A stretch of 38,010 nucleotides of DNA from Hyphomonadaceae bacterium. GTDB taxonomy: Bacteria; Pseudomonadota; Alphaproteobacteria; Caulobacterales; Aquidulcibacteraceae. Where the stretch lies: positions 1 to 38,010 of the forward strand of contig JALHOC010000020.1 in the NCBI GenBank assembly GCA_022843225.1, given 5' to 3'. Position 1 is the stretch's first letter. Every line of letters begins with the position of its first letter. Of the stretch, positions 1-8,168 are shown in pieces. A program made the position numbers and the translations under genes. The notes below the pieces were generated by a model. The model did no database searches and was not told where the DNA came from. It was given only the letters and a program-made list of their open reading frames with translations.

Positions 1-2
1 CG

Positions 3-284
3 GTGATCCTGCCGCATTCTCTGGCGATGATCGGCAATGCGGCTGAAGAGAAGTTCGCGCGCATTCGTCGCGCGCTGGGCTTGGGGCCGAACGCCGACTT
101 GCCGCAAGCGATCGCCGATCTGAACGCGCGTATCGGCCTGCCGACGAAGCTTTCCGCCATGGGCGTCACCGACGCGCACTGGCCCGGCGCGCGCGACTAC
201 GCCGTCTCCGACCTGGCGACGATGTCAAACGCCGTGCCGTTCGATGGTGCTAAGTATGATGAGTTGTTTGGCAGGGCGCTGTGA
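3..284 (+). CDS. Iron-containing alcohol dehydrogenase, C-terminal part
   Basis: The reading frame is open from the window edge to a TGA at 282-284, so this is the last 93 residues of a gene that begins outside the window; the first in-frame GTG (position 3) is not its true start. The residues match the all-helical C-terminal domain of iron-containing (type III) alcohol dehydrogenases: the LPH motif near the start, a GLG segment, then an IGLPTKL stretch followed by a helix with a D-x-A-x-x-x-S/N pattern. These enzymes oxidise or reduce alcohols and aldehydes with NAD(P). The metal and cofactor residues lie in the missing part, so the substrate and subfamily cannot be told. A strong hairpin follows the stop codon. 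Confidence 0.8.
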   Translation: MILPHSLAMIGNAAEEKFARIRRALGLGPNADLPQAIADLNARIGLPTKLSAMGVTDAHWPGARDYAVSDLATMSNAVPFDGAKYDELFGRAL

Positions 285-286
285 AG

Positions 287-316
287 ACCCCTCCCCGCAG
301 GCGGGGGGGCAGGGGT
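287..316. terminator. GC-rich hairpin between convergent genes
   Basis: Nested inverted repeat: outer arms ACCCCT/AGGGGT and inner arms CCCCGC/GCGGGG around a 2-nt loop. It lies 2 bases after the alcohol dehydrogenase stop and 8 bases before the end of the convergent DUF559 gene, so it can serve both. There is no T-tract, so it may instead be a copy of the palindromes seen elsewhere in the window. Confidence 0.5.
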
Positions 317-324
317 GGGGGGGC

Positions 325-722
325 TTAGTCCATCTCTTCAGGATCGAACGGCAACCCCTCCAACACACGGGTGCCGACCGCCTTTATTAGCAGCAATGCG
401 TATTCGGGCGCTTCGCGCACCAAGCGCTCATCGACTCGAAGAACTGCAAATCCGGCAGCTCCAAATCGTTGCTCTCGAACTCGATCGAATGCGGGTTGCT
501 CCAACGGATCGTGAACGGAAGCATCGACTTCGATGACAAGCCTGGGATCATGACAGAGAAAGTCGACGACATACACCGCGACATCCGCCTGTCGACGAAA
601 TCCCCAGCCCTCCAACTTGTGACCTCGGAGTCGCTGCCATAATTCACATTCGGCGCGTGTTGGATTCGCCTCAACCGGCGGGCGGGCGCGATCACTTTTC
701 TGTCTCGCACGGCACCCCCCAT
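325..722 (-). pseudogene. DUF559 (VSR-like) endonuclease-domain protein, frameshifted
   Basis: The main frame (325 up to about 666) encodes the DUF559 core: an E-x-x-LW-x-x-LR-x-x-x-L-x-G-x-x-FRRQ stretch, YVVDFLC, then IEVD, the acidic residues of the VSR/restriction-like fold. This frame has no sensible start. The missing N-terminus, with the ARRLRR motif and an ATG at 722-720, lies in another frame and meets the core exactly at the two A residues (T at 665-666 on the + strand). One extra A there would give a normal protein of about 132 residues, the family's usual length. So a single-base deletion or a sequence error has split the gene. DUF559 proteins are common single genes of uncertain role, related to the very-short-patch repair fold. 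No slippery heptamer is visible, which argues against programmed frameshifting. Confidence 0.75.
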
Positions 723-726
723 CCCC

Positions 727-759
727 GTCCCTTTCCCCCGCGAAGCAGGGGAAAGGGAC
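727..759. terminator. 12-bp perfect inverted repeat after the quinone oxidoreductase
   Basis: GTCCCTTTCCCC (727-738) pairs perfectly with GGGGAAAGGGAC (748-759) across a 9-nt loop. It lies 4 bases beyond the end of the - strand oxidoreductase gene and just before the frameshifted DUF559 start. A run of four T at 761-764 follows on the + side only. It may stop transcription, or be one of the dispersed palindromes of this genome. Confidence 0.55.
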
Positions 760-763
760 CTTT

Positions 764-1759
764 TCACTGCATCATCACAACCAGCTTCCCCGTCGCGTGG
801 CGGTCCATCAGCGCGCGGATAGCTTGGCCGCCGTCCTTCAGCGCGTAGTGCTTGGAGATGCGCGGGCGGATTTTGCCTTCGCCATAGAGCTTGAACAGGT
901 CGCGCACATTCTGCTGGTGCAAAGCTGGTTCGCGCGCCGTGCTCGCGCCCCAGAACACGCCAACGATCGATGAGCTCTTGAGCAAAGTCAGATTAAGCGG
1001 CGGCGTCGGGATGCCCGCCGGGAAGCCGATCACCAAATAACGGCTGTTCCAATTCATGGCGCGCAGCGCGGGCTCGCAATAATCGCCGCCGACCGCGTCG
1101 TACACGACATCGGCGCCGCCGCCGGTCGCTTGCTTGAAGCTTTCCGCGAGCGCACGGCTTTGTTCCTTGGCGAACGCGCCGGGCGGATAGATCACGGTCG
1201 CATCCGCTCCGCAGGCTTTCGCGAACGCGGCCTTCTCTGCGCTCGACACCGCGCCCACGACCTTCGCGCCCATGGCCTTGGCGAGCTCGACCGCGGCCAC
1301 GCCAACGCCGCCAGCGGCGCCGAGGATCAGCACGGTTTCCCCCGCTTGCAAATGCCCACGATCCTTCAGCGCATAATAGGAGGTGCCATAGGTGAGGATG
1401 AAAGCGCTGGCTTCATCGAACGGCATCGCGTCGGGGATCGGCAGCACGCGCGCGGCTTGCGCCTTCACTTTTTCCGCCATGCCGCCCCAGCCCAATGAAC
1501 CGATCACGCGCTGTCCGACCTTCACATTGGTGACGCCCGCGCCCACGCTTTCCACCACGCCCGCGACCTCGCCGCCCGGCGCGAACGGGCGCTCGGGCTT
1601 GAACTGGTATTTGTCCTCGATGATCAGCGCGTCGGGGAAGTTCACGCCTGCGGCTTTCACCGCGATCACCACCTCGCCCTCGCCCGCGACGGGGTCCGGC
1701 GTCTCCACCAGCTCCAACGCCTCCGGCGGGCCGACCTTGGTGCTCATCAGGGCTTTCAT
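764..1759 (-). CDS. Zinc-less medium-chain NADPH:quinone oxidoreductase
   Basis: A 331-residue member of the quinone oxidoreductase branch of the medium-chain dehydrogenase/reductase superfamily. It has an N-terminal GroES-like domain (about 1-125, with the AGVNFPD and PGGEVAGVV motifs) and a Rossmann domain holding the nucleotide-binding GAAGGVG motif near residue 150. The catalytic-zinc and structural-zinc cysteines of classical alcohol dehydrogenases are absent, as expected for this branch. It is expected to be a soluble enzyme reducing quinones or activated double bonds with NADPH. The ATG at 1759 has a GGAG 7 bases upstream. It diverges from the membrane-protein gene at 1817, with a short shared promoter region. 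The substrate cannot be deduced. Confidence 0.9.
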   Translation of the reverse strand: MKALMSTKVGPPEALELVETPDPVAGEGEVVIAVKAAGVNFPDALIIEDKYQFKPERPFAPGGEVAGVVESVGAGVTNVKVGQRVIGSLGWGGMAEKVKAQAARVLPIPDAMPFDEASAFILTYGTSYYALKDRGHLQAGETVLILGAAGGVGVAAVELAKAMGAKVVGAVSSAEKAAFAKACGADATVIYPPGAFAKEQSRALAESFKQATGGGADVVYDAVGGDYCEPALRAMNWNSRYLVIGFPAGIPTPPLNLTLLKSSSIVGVFWGASTAREPALHQQNVRDLFKLYGEGKIRPRISKHYALKDGGQAIRALMDRHATGKLVVMMQ

Positions 1760-1816
1760 GCGCGCGCTCCAGTTTCACCCGATCCGGGGATTGGTGTATG
1801 TGTGCCAACAAACACC

Positions 1817-2149
1817 ATGACCACGCAACGGCCTCCCATGACCCGCACCGGCTATTTTGCTCGCCTCGCCTTTTCCGTGCTGATCGATGTGTTCGATCTG
1901 ACGCTAGGGCGCGTGCCAGTTTTCGGTTCCGTCACCGAGGGCGTGGGCACTGTGGTGTTGCTCGCGATGTGGGGGCCGATCGGGCTCGTGAATTTGGCCG
2001 AGCTCGTGGACTTCACCGACCAGGCCGACAGCTTCATCCCCACCGCGACCTTGGTGGCGCTCTATGTTGGATGGCGGCAAGGGCATCTGACAGGCAAGGC
2101 GAATGAAACATCACCGCCCACGCGCATTGAACAGGAACGCGCACCGTGA
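1817..2149 (+). CDS. Small predicted membrane protein, unknown function
   Basis: About 110 residues with no family I recognise. Two hydrophobic stretches are visible, one around the [16 protein letters not shown] segment and one around [11 protein letters not shown], with a polar acidic loop between them and a charged tail. Candidate starts in frame are GTG 1802, ATG 1817 and ATG 1838; none has a strong ribosome binding site, and 1817 is a compromise. The stop overlaps the GTG start of the isoaspartyl peptidase gene by four bases, so the two are probably translated together. No functional link is evident. Confidence 0.65.
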   Translation: MTTQRPPMTRTGYFARLAFSVLIDVFDLTLGRVPVFGSVTEGVGTVVLLAMWGPIGLVNLAELVDFTDQADSFIPTATLVALYVGWRQGHLTGKANETSPPTRIEQERAP

Positions 2150-3006
2150 GCGTCTGGGCTCTTGCACTCCATGGCGGCGCCGGCGCCATCGCCGAGCGCG
2201 TGTACCGCGAAGAAGAAGCGCACATGGCCGATTTGCTGGAAGACGGCGCGGCTTTGCTGGCGGGCGGCGCGAGCGCGCTCGATGTCGTCACGGCGATGGC
2301 GGAAGCTTTAGAAGCCTGCGGCTTGCACCAAGCCGGCAAGGGATCGGCGCCGAACGCGGACGGCGATGTTGAACTTGACGCCTCGATCATGGATGGACCC
2401 ACGCGCGCGGCCGGCGCTGTGGCGGCATTGCGTGGTTTCATCTCACCCGTACGCGTGGCGCGCGGCGTGATGGAACAGACGTCGCACGTGTTGCTCGTAG
2501 GCAAAGGCGCGGAAGCGTTCGCGGCAAGCAAGAGCTTTCCGCGCGTCGAAGATCCCAAGAACTACTACAAGACCGCCGCCAGCGGCATGGCGAGCGTCAA
2601 CAGCGGCACGATCGGCGCGGTCGCACGCGACCGCCAAGGCCGTTTGGCGGCGGCGACCTCGACCGGCGGCTTGCAAGGCAAACTCCCCGGCCGCGTCGGC
2701 GATACGCCGATTATCGGCGCCGGCTGCTGGGCCGATGAACGCGCGGCCGTCTCCTGTACGGGGCTTGGCGAATACTTCATGCGCGTAAACGCGGCGGCGG
2801 ATGTCTCGGCGCGCATTGCCTATGCGGGTGCGTCGCTCGCGGATGCCGCCCAGGCTGTGATCGATGATGTGCGCAATCTGGGCGGCTTTGGCGGCCTGAT
2901 TGCGGTGGATAAACACGGCAATGTCGCGACGCCGTTCGCAAGCCAGGGCATGAAGCGGGGAATCGCGACATCATCAGGCGTTCGCGATGTCAAAACATTC
3001 AGGTGA
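2146..3006 (+). CDS. iaaA: Isoaspartyl peptidase / type 2 L-asparaginase
   Basis: 286 residues matching the plant-type asparaginase family, an N-terminal-nucleophile hydrolase that cleaves itself into alpha and beta chains. It starts with the LHGGAG motif. The nucleophile is Thr155 in the [10 protein letters not shown] segment, where self-cleavage before Thr creates the active N-terminus. The following STGG and [12 protein letters not shown] segments match the family's substrate loop. It removes beta-aspartyl dipeptides from damaged proteins and can hydrolyse asparagine, in the cytoplasm; no signal peptide is seen. It starts with GTG, overlapping the previous gene by four bases, and is followed 4 bases after its stop by the MliC-like gene, so all appear to be one transcript. 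The symbol follows the E. coli homologue. Confidence 0.9.
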   Translation: MSVWALALHGGAGAIAERVYREEEAHMADLLEDGAALLAGGASALDVVTAMAEALEACGLHQAGKGSAPNADGDVELDASIMDGPTRAAGAVAALRGFISPVRVARGVMEQTSHVLLVGKGAEAFAASKSFPRVEDPKNYYKTAASGMASVNSGTIGAVARDRQGRLAAATSTGGLQGKLPGRVGDTPIIGAGCWADERAAVSCTGLGEYFMRVNAAADVSARIAYAGASLADAAQAVIDDVRNLGGFGGLIAVDKHGNVATPFASQGMKRGIATSSGVRDVKTFR

Positions 3007-3010
3007 TCCC

Positions 3011-3304
3011 ATGAAGAAGCTCCTCCTCGCCGTTGCCCTGCTTTCGCTCGCGGCGTGCGCCAGCACCGGAATGATCGGAGATCGCATGGATTGGCGCTGC
3101 GACGGCGGCGCGGCCTTCTCGGCGCGGATCAAGACCAATGGCAGCGCCGAAGTGTTCGCGGGCGGGCAAGTGTACAATCTCCCTCATGTCGCCGGCGCAT
3201 CCGGCGCGCGATACTCTGATGGATCGGTGGAGTATTGGGAACGCGGCGGCGAGGCCGTACTGAACGGCGCACGCGGCGGGCCGTACGCGAATTGCCGGCG
3301 CTGA
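3011..3304 (+). CDS. mliC: MliC-like lysozyme inhibitor lipoprotein
   Basis: A 97-residue lipoprotein: a KK-start signal peptide and a lipobox LAAC giving lipidated Cys16. The mature part has the MliC/PliC pattern: an early Cys (CDGG), a short beta-rich domain, the SGARYSDG motif, a W-x-x-G-x-E-A-x-L segment, and a second Cys near the end that would form a disulfide with the first. MliC proteins sit in the outer membrane or periplasm and block C-type lysozyme, protecting the wall. The ATG at 3011 is chosen because it opens directly on the signal peptide; an upstream TTG at 2987 would disrupt it. The stop overlaps the start of the next gene (TGATG). Confidence 0.78.
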   Translation: MKKLLLAVALLSLAACASTGMIGDRMDWRCDGGAAFSARIKTNGSAEVFAGGQVYNLPHVAGASGARYSDGSVEYWERGGEAVLNGARGGPYANCRR

Positions 3305-3816
3305 TGCGCGGGTATTTCGGCATTGGCGCGGAGGAGATTTCCAAGCCCATGAACTTGGGCGCGCTGATGCGCACGGCGCATGCCTTCGGCGCGGGCTTCT
3401 TCTTCACACTGAATGCGCATCCCAAGGTGCGCGAGGCGTATAATGCCGATACGTCGCGCAGCTTTGATCATATGCCCTACTATCCCTGGGACAGCCTCGC
3501 CGACATGCGCTTGCCCAAGGGCTGCGCGCTGGTAGGCGTCGAACTGACAGACGACGCCGTCGAACTGCCGCGCTTCATGCATCCGCAAGCGGCGGCTTAT
3601 GTGCTAGGCCGCGAGCGCGGCTCGCTCTCGCCGGAACTGCTCGCGCGCTGCCAGCACGTGGTGAAAATTCCCACCAAATTTTGCGTGAATGTCGGCCTTG
3701 CCGGCGCGCTCGTCATGTACGACCGCCTGCTCGCGCTGGGCGGCTATCCGGCGCGCCCGATTATGCCTGGCGGGCCTCCGCCAGAGATGACGGAGGCCCC
3801 CCGAAAACGCATCTAA
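3304..3816 (+). CDS. SpoU/TrmH-family RNA 2'-O-methyltransferase
   Basis: 170 residues forming the minimal SPOUT knot fold without an extra RNA-binding domain. The three family motifs are present in order: NLGALMRTA near the start (motif 1), LGRERGSLSPE in the middle (motif 2) and IPTKFCVNVGLAGALVMYD (motif 3, which binds S-adenosylmethionine). In motif 3 the usual Ser-Leu-Asn is Cys-Val-Asn-Val. These enzymes methylate ribose 2'-OH in tRNA or rRNA; the target cannot be named. The start ATG shares its A with the stop of the MliC-like gene, so translation is coupled. The gene ends overlapping the convergent membrane-protein gene by four bases. Confidence 0.88.
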   Translation: MRGYFGIGAEEISKPMNLGALMRTAHAFGAGFFFTLNAHPKVREAYNADTSRSFDHMPYYPWDSLADMRLPKGCALVGVELTDDAVELPRFMHPQAAAYVLGRERGSLSPELLARCQHVVKIPTKFCVNVGLAGALVMYDRLLALGGYPARPIMPGGPPPEMTEAPRKRI

Positions 3817-4241
3817 GCTTTAGCGGCTTGCCCCTTGAGCGCGGGCCAATCCGAGAACGTGAACCAAATGAACAGGCCGAGGCAGATCAACGGCCCAATT
3901 AGCGGGATAATGCCCGCGATGAAAATTAGCGAAAGCGCGCCGTTATGGCCAGCCTTCGAGAAGATTTTCCACCAACAGAATATCGAGAATACCGCGATCA
4001 ATAAGCCGATGATGAGAAAGATAGCCATGAACGGGCCCATCATCGCCATGATCTGCGCTGGATCGCCCATCGCTGATGGATCATAGCCCCCGGCGCTGGG
4101 ATCGAATCCCTCGCCGCCGTCGGTCGGATCTGGGTATGTCGGCGTCGTCAGTTCTTCACTGACTTCTGGTTTGCCCGGACCCATCGCGTCCGCGGGCGGT
4201 GACGTGAGCACTTCGGTTGTTGCATCAGGTTTCGCTGCCAT
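3813..4241 (-). CDS. Hypothetical membrane protein with acidic Pro/Asp-rich N-terminus
   Basis: 142 residues of no recognised family. The first 65 or so are hydrophilic, rich in Pro, Asp, Glu and Thr and probably disordered. They are followed by two predicted membrane helices, one around the FMAIFLIIGLLIAVFSIF segment and one around LIFIAGIIPLIGPLICLGLF, and a short basic tail ending in Lys-Ala. The ATG at 4241 has a good ribosome binding site (GGAGGGA). It is convergent with and overlaps the methyltransferase gene by four bases, and stands alone on its strand. Function unknown. Confidence 0.8.
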   Translation of the reverse strand: MAAKPDATTEVLTSPPADAMGPGKPEVSEELTTPTYPDPTDGGEGFDPSAGGYDPSAMGDPAQIMAMMGPFMAIFLIIGLLIAVFSIFCWWKIFSKAGHNGALSLIFIAGIIPLIGPLICLGLFIWFTFSDWPALKGQAAKA

Positions 4242-4344
4242 GTGTCCCTCCTCTACGTGGCTCCCGGTAGGCTAGTGTCGCGGCGCCGTTGCGGCAAGCG
4301 ATAACGCCGCTTGTTTCGCGGGCTTCACGCGCCATGATGCTTTG

Positions 4345-5253
4345 ATGACAGGCTTTGCAGCCGCCTATCAGCGCCTCTCGCCCAATCTACGCGGCGCGGT
4401 GTGGATGTTGGCGGCATCGCTTGCATTCACGGCGATGACGTCGCTCATCAAATATCTCGGCGACGCATATTCGCCAGCGCTGCAGACCTTCTATCGGCAA
4501 GCTGCTGGCCTGGTCGTGCTTCTACCCATGATCGCGCGCAAATCGGGACATTTGTTGCGCACGAACCGGCCCGGCTTGCTGACGTTTCGCGCGCTGGGAT
4601 CGACGGTAGCGATGGTGCTCGCATTCTATGCCTATCAGGAATTGCCGCTCGCCGACGCCAACGCACTGTCGTTCACGCGCACGCTCTGGATGGTCCCGCT
4701 CGCGCTTTTGGTGCTGCGCGAAAGCGTCGGGCCATGGCGCCTAGGGGCGACGCTCATCGGCTTCGGCGGCGTCCTGGTGATGCTACAACCGAGCGGCCAG
4801 GGCGCCATGAGCTTACCCGCGTTCGCCGCACTTGCCTCTGCCGCGATCTTCGCCGCGACCGTCACCGGGATGAAGATCATGACGCGCGACCATACCGCGA
4901 TGCAGTTGACGGTTTGGGCGGCGGTGCTCGGCTTCGTTCTGGCAACGCCGCTGGCGCTGCTGGAATGGCGCTTGCCGACGATCTTGGATTTCACGTTGCT
5001 CAGCGCCATGGGCGTGCTCGGCCTGATCACGCAATTCTGCTACATTAAAGGCATGAGCCTCGGCGACGCCGCCGCTATGGCGCCGCTCGACTACACGCGG
5101 CTTGTGTTCGCCGTGTTGATTGGCTTCGTCCTGTTTCAAGAGACGCCGAGCCCCACCACAATGCTGGGCGCGCTGATTGTGATCGGTTCAACCTTGGTCA
5201 TCACAATCCGCGAGGCACGGCACAAAATCACGCCGTCGCCCGCAACGGAATAA
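4345..5253 (+). CDS. EamA/DMT-family transporter
   Basis: 302 residues with about ten hydrophobic helices arranged as two EamA repeats, the layout of drug/metabolite exporters. The first repeat holds an ALQTFYRQAAG segment and the FRALGSTVAMVLAFYAYQ stretch typical of the branch close to RarD and S-adenosylmethionine carriers. The second ends with the ETPSPTTMLGALIVIGSTL helix. It lies in the inner membrane and probably exports a small metabolite; the substrate cannot be inferred. The start chosen is the ATG at 4345, preceded by an in-frame TTG at 4342. It is transcribed alone and faces the convergent lipoprotein gene at 5262. Confidence 0.88.
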   Translation: MTGFAAAYQRLSPNLRGAVWMLAASLAFTAMTSLIKYLGDAYSPALQTFYRQAAGLVVLLPMIARKSGHLLRTNRPGLLTFRALGSTVAMVLAFYAYQELPLADANALSFTRTLWMVPLALLVLRESVGPWRLGATLIGFGGVLVMLQPSGQGAMSLPAFAALASAAIFAATVTGMKIMTRDHTAMQLTVWAAVLGFVLATPLALLEWRLPTILDFTLLSAMGVLGLITQFCYIKGMSLGDAAAMAPLDYTRLVFAVLIGFVLFQETPSPTTMLGALIVIGSTLVITIREARHKITPSPATE

Positions 5254-5261
5254 GGAGCGCC

Positions 5262-5753
5262 TTAGCTCGGCCCACCTTGTGCGATTTGGCGCAGCTCCCA
5301 GCCTTGATGGCGAATATTGTCCACCTTCCACGCTTCGCCTTCCCACACGAGATCGTACACGACCCCATCCTGCGTGCCGGCATTGACGAACGCGACGCCT
5401 ACCACGGCATGGCTGTTCACAACGACGGCTTGCGTCGTCACGGTGACGGTCGAGATCTGATAATCCTGCGCGTTGACGAAGGGATCGAAATCAAGAATTG
5501 GCGCTTGTTCCGCGATCGAGCGCGCCATCATCGCCTCCAGCGCCGCGCGCATGGTCTGCGACCAGGGCGCTTGCTCCAACAAGCTCGGGAACGTCGCATT
5601 ATCGCTCATGTAGCGATCGTAGAGCGGGCGCACGATCTCGACCGGATCGGGGAAATCTTGGCTCGGCGCTTCCTTGCCTTCGGGCTGTTGCTGACGCGAA
5701 CACGCCGCAGCCAGAGCCGCCGCCGAGATCAGAATAAAGACGCGCCTTCTCAT
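5262..5753 (-). CDS. DUF3828-like lipoprotein
   Basis: 163 residues with a basic-hydrophobic signal peptide ending in AAAC, so Cys18 could be lipidated, although Ala at the -3 position is unusual for a lipobox. The mature part resembles DUF3828 proteins: a Y-D-R-Y motif, a DPFVNAQDYQI segment and a final beta stretch ending W-K-V-D-N-I, the pattern of a small NTF2-like fold. Role unknown, probably envelope-associated. The ATG at 5753 is preferred to an in-frame GTG at 5762 because it opens on the Arg-rich n-region. It is the last of four co-directional envelope genes (7764 down to 5262). Confidence 0.7.
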   Translation of the reverse strand: MRRRVFILISAAALAAACSRQQQPEGKEAPSQDFPDPVEIVRPLYDRYMSDNATFPSLLEQAPWSQTMRAALEAMMARSIAEQAPILDFDPFVNAQDYQISTVTVTTQAVVVNSHAVVGVAFVNAGTQDGVVYDLVWEGEAWKVDNIRHQGWELRQIAQGGPS

Positions 5754-5820
5754 GTTTGCCACCCATCGAGGCCAGAAGGTGGGGGCGCACGCTGGCCACC
5801 GTCAACTTCTTTGTGCGCGA

Positions 5821-6336
5821 TTAGCTCCGCACCCACTGCACCGTCGGATCATTAAAATCGATCACGTCGCTCAGCTCGTAGACGTTGCGATAGCCGTAGC
5901 CATAGAGGTTGATGAAGGTCTGGATGTTGAGCGCTAAGGGCGCGCTCTTTAGGATCACAGGCGCGGCGTTATTGGAGAAATTGTTGTTGCAATAAATGAG
6001 AATGCGCACATTCGGATCGCGTAAGGCCGCGCGCAAACTCTGATCCGTGAAGTCAGTGAACGGCAGATTGATCGCGCCCGCGATGTGGCCGGCGCGATAG
6101 GCGTCAGCGGAGCGCGCGTCGAGCACAATGGTGTTCGGTTCGCGCGCCATGCGCTGGAAGTCCGCAAGCGTCACCAGCCGCTCGGCGCGATAGGCCTCCA
6201 CCCGGGAGGTCAGCCCTCGAAAGCCTTGATAGTCAATCTGCGCGGATGTGCCCGGATTGACCTTGTCTTGCGCCAGCGCGATCGGGATCGAAACCAAAGC
6301 CAACGCGCCGAAAACGGCCAAGAGCATACGCATCAT
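5821..6336 (-). CDS. Exported rhodanese-domain protein
   Basis: 171 residues with a cleavable signal peptide (ending ALAQ, about residue 22) and one rhodanese domain. The VLDARSADAYRAGHIAGAINLPF segment carries the usual motifs, and the active-site Cys follows in I-Y-C-N-N-N-F-S. The loop after that Cys is rich in Asn (CNNNFSNN) instead of the common C-x-x-G-x-R, so classical thiosulfate sulfurtransferase activity is doubtful; a periplasmic sulfur-carrier or binding role is possible. The start has GGGGAG just upstream. An ATG-ATG doublet makes 6333 an equally good start. Nearby genes also encode exported or membrane proteins. Confidence 0.85.
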   Translation of the reverse strand: MMRMLLAVFGALALVSIPIALAQDKVNPGTSAQIDYQGFRGLTSRVEAYRAERLVTLADFQRMAREPNTIVLDARSADAYRAGHIAGAINLPFTDFTDQSLRAALRDPNVRILIYCNNNFSNNAAPVILKSAPLALNIQTFINLYGYGYRNVYELSDVIDFNDPTVQWVRS

Positions 6337-6387
6337 TCACTCCCCTATGCGGAGCGACTAACGCGGCATTGCGACCACTTTGCGCGC

Positions 6388-6651
6388 TCAACTGGGCTGA
6401 TTGATGACCTGCAAGAGATAGGGCACGCCGATCGCGTAGGCACCGCCGATCAAGAGGCCCACCGGCATGCCCATGAGCGCGCCGACATAACCATTCCCAA
6501 GCCGCTCACCCCAATCGAGTCCGCGTCCGCCGATGCGGAGCAGAAAGCCAACGCCCGCCCCGATTAGCCCACCAGCGCCGCCATAATTCCAGCCGAAGAC
6601 GCACAAGGCGAGCATGCCGGCAAACGCCGCGACGGTAAGGATCAATCTCAT
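6388..6651 (-). CDS. Small glycine-rich membrane protein
   Basis: 87 residues with three hydrophobic stretches: an N-terminal helix, a GGAGGLIGAGVGFLL segment and a VGALMGMPVGLLIGGAYAI segment, both packed with glycine. This suggests a compact inner-membrane protein with glycine-zipper helices. No family is recognised. It lies between the SPFH gene and the exported rhodanese gene on the same strand and may be cotranscribed with them. Its start at 6651 opens directly on the first helix. Confidence 0.7.
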   Translation of the reverse strand: MRLILTVAAFAGMLALCVFGWNYGGAGGLIGAGVGFLLRIGGRGLDWGERLGNGYVGALMGMPVGLLIGGAYAIGVPYLLQVINQPS

Positions 6652-6756
6652 ACGCTTCTCAACGTCCCCTACCCGCCGGTCTCGGCGGGCGCCTCCCCGT
6701 CCTCATGGCGCAAGCGCCCTGGGCTTCGCAAGCGGTGGCTTCAGCGGCCTGCCGCC

Positions 6757-7764
6757 TCAGCCGCCCGAGCCGCCGGCCGGGGGCGCGCCAGCGCGGCTAT
6801 TGGCCAAGAGAGCACTCTGGACCGCGGCCCCGCCCGCGAGCCCCAATTCCTGCGGCGTCAGCACTATGAGCTGCCCTGACGCGGCAAGCGCCTCGGCGAT
6901 GTTTTGGCGCGTCTGCATGTCAATCAATGTCAGAATAGCGGCCGTCGAAGCGGGATCGCGGTTGCGAAACACATCAGCGAGCTGATCGAGCTGCTGCGGC
7001 TTCAACGCCATGGGGCCCGAAGAGCGGGCGATCGCGCGCGCGCGCTCAGCCACTGTCGCGGCTTCCGCCGGCGCCAGGGGCGCGCCGCCGGCGCCAAGCA
7101 CGACAGGCGCCGGCCCGGATGCCGTGAACTCATCGGCGGCGGTGTAGGTGAAGCTCACCGTGTGAAAGTTCGCACCCAGCGCCACGCCAGGCTCGTGCGC
7201 TTCATCGCCATCGGCTTCGCCCTGGCGCAGGCGCTTGACCGCCGCTTCCTCCACATCGTGCAGCGACGCGCGCAGTTCCTCGTCCTGGCGTTTGCCGATT
7301 TCGGCGCGAAACGCGCTCTGAATGCGGGTTTCGAGCGCGAGGCCAAAATCCTGCAAGTGATAGACGAAGAACATGCGGTCGCGATTCAAGCTAAACTGAA
7401 CGCGCGCTTCGACCATGACCTTATGGTTGTCGGCCGTGGTCGCAGCGAACGGCAGCGGCACGCAATATTGCGGGCGGAGATTCACCGCGCCCGTGCGTTT
7501 ATCCATCAGCGGCGTCAGCTTGCGCTGACCGGTGGCGGGATCGAGCGCGACAAATTCGATGCGCGGCGCGCTATCGCCGCGTACGACGAACTCCTCCGGA
7601 TCGATGATGATGCCGCGTCCCTTGAGCGCGCGTTTGAAGCCCTGATCGTTGTGGGTCATGTAGGTGAAATCGACCCGGGTCTGATAGAATTTCCAGACCA
7701 GATAAACCAAGAGCAGCGCCAGCAAGACGCCGCCGATCCATTGAACGATCTGCACCCAATCCAT
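6757..7764 (-). CDS. SPFH/band-7-domain membrane protein
   Basis: 335 residues: one N-terminal membrane helix (about 7-27), then an SPFH-like domain (about 60-235) with the family's beta-rich first half and the helical stretch around AVKRLRQGEAD. A C-terminal helical region of about 100 residues follows, ending in a Gly/Ala/Pro-rich tail. The predicted topology is an N-terminal anchor with the rest on one side of the inner membrane, as in stomatin and HflK/C relatives, which form ring assemblies around membrane proteases or in membrane microdomains. The ATG at 7764 has GAGGGGA 5 bases upstream. A 748-bp non-coding stretch lies upstream, so its promoter should be there. The particular partner is unknown. 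Confidence 0.75.
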   Translation of the reverse strand: MDWVQIVQWIGGVLLALLLVYLVWKFYQTRVDFTYMTHNDQGFKRALKGRGIIIDPEEFVVRGDSAPRIEFVALDPATGQRKLTPLMDKRTGAVNLRPQYCVPLPFAATTADNHKVMVEARVQFSLNRDRMFFVYHLQDFGLALETRIQSAFRAEIGKRQDEELRASLHDVEEAAVKRLRQGEADGDEAHEPGVALGANFHTVSFTYTAADEFTASGPAPVVLGAGGAPLAPAEAATVAERARAIARSSGPMALKPQQLDQLADVFRNRDPASTAAILTLIDMQTRQNIAEALAASGQLIVLTPQELGLAGGAAVQSALLANSRAGAPPAGGSGG

Positions 7765-7916
7765 GATTGTCCCCTCGCGTCTCCGCCGCGCTCAGAGCCT
7801 AGATCAATTCAGCGGCGGCGGAAATCGCATACCCCTGCTTGAGACAGCCGCTCGCCTTCACTCCCGGGCCAAAATCCGGAACGGCTTGTTCTCTTCCCCT
7901 CCAGACAACGGAGGGC

Positions 7917-7991
7917 GGGGACGCGATGACACCGCGTCGTGAAGCGTTCCTTTCGGAACGCGGAACGTGAACGCGACATCCTCGCGTCCCC
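7917..7991. repeat. 75-bp structured palindrome
   Basis: Outer perfect arms GGGGACGCGA (7917-7926) and TCGCGTCCCC (7982-7991) enclose a second perfect hairpin, GCGTTCC (7944-7950) with GGAACGC (7955-7961) on a 4-nt loop. Either strand would fold into a long stem with an inner stem. No T-tract follows, and it is far from any stop codon, so it is not an ordinary terminator. Confidence 0.7.
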
Positions 7992-8168
7992 GTGATCGTT
8001 TGAGCGCCGGCATGGCTGAGGGCGGTCTTTCACACCCGTGGACAAGTCGCCGGCGGCATGCAGGCCGTGCGCTGTTCTCGCGCGACCTCGTGTCTTCTCC
8101 CGCGGTTATCGTGCTCCGCACGCCTCCCGCGGGCTTCCGGCGGTTCGACCTCCACGCTCACCCAAAAC

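Noticed and set aside
6904-7842. 312-codon open frame antisense to the SPFH gene
   Set aside because: Arg-rich composition, no ribosome binding site, overlaps a gene with recognisable domains.
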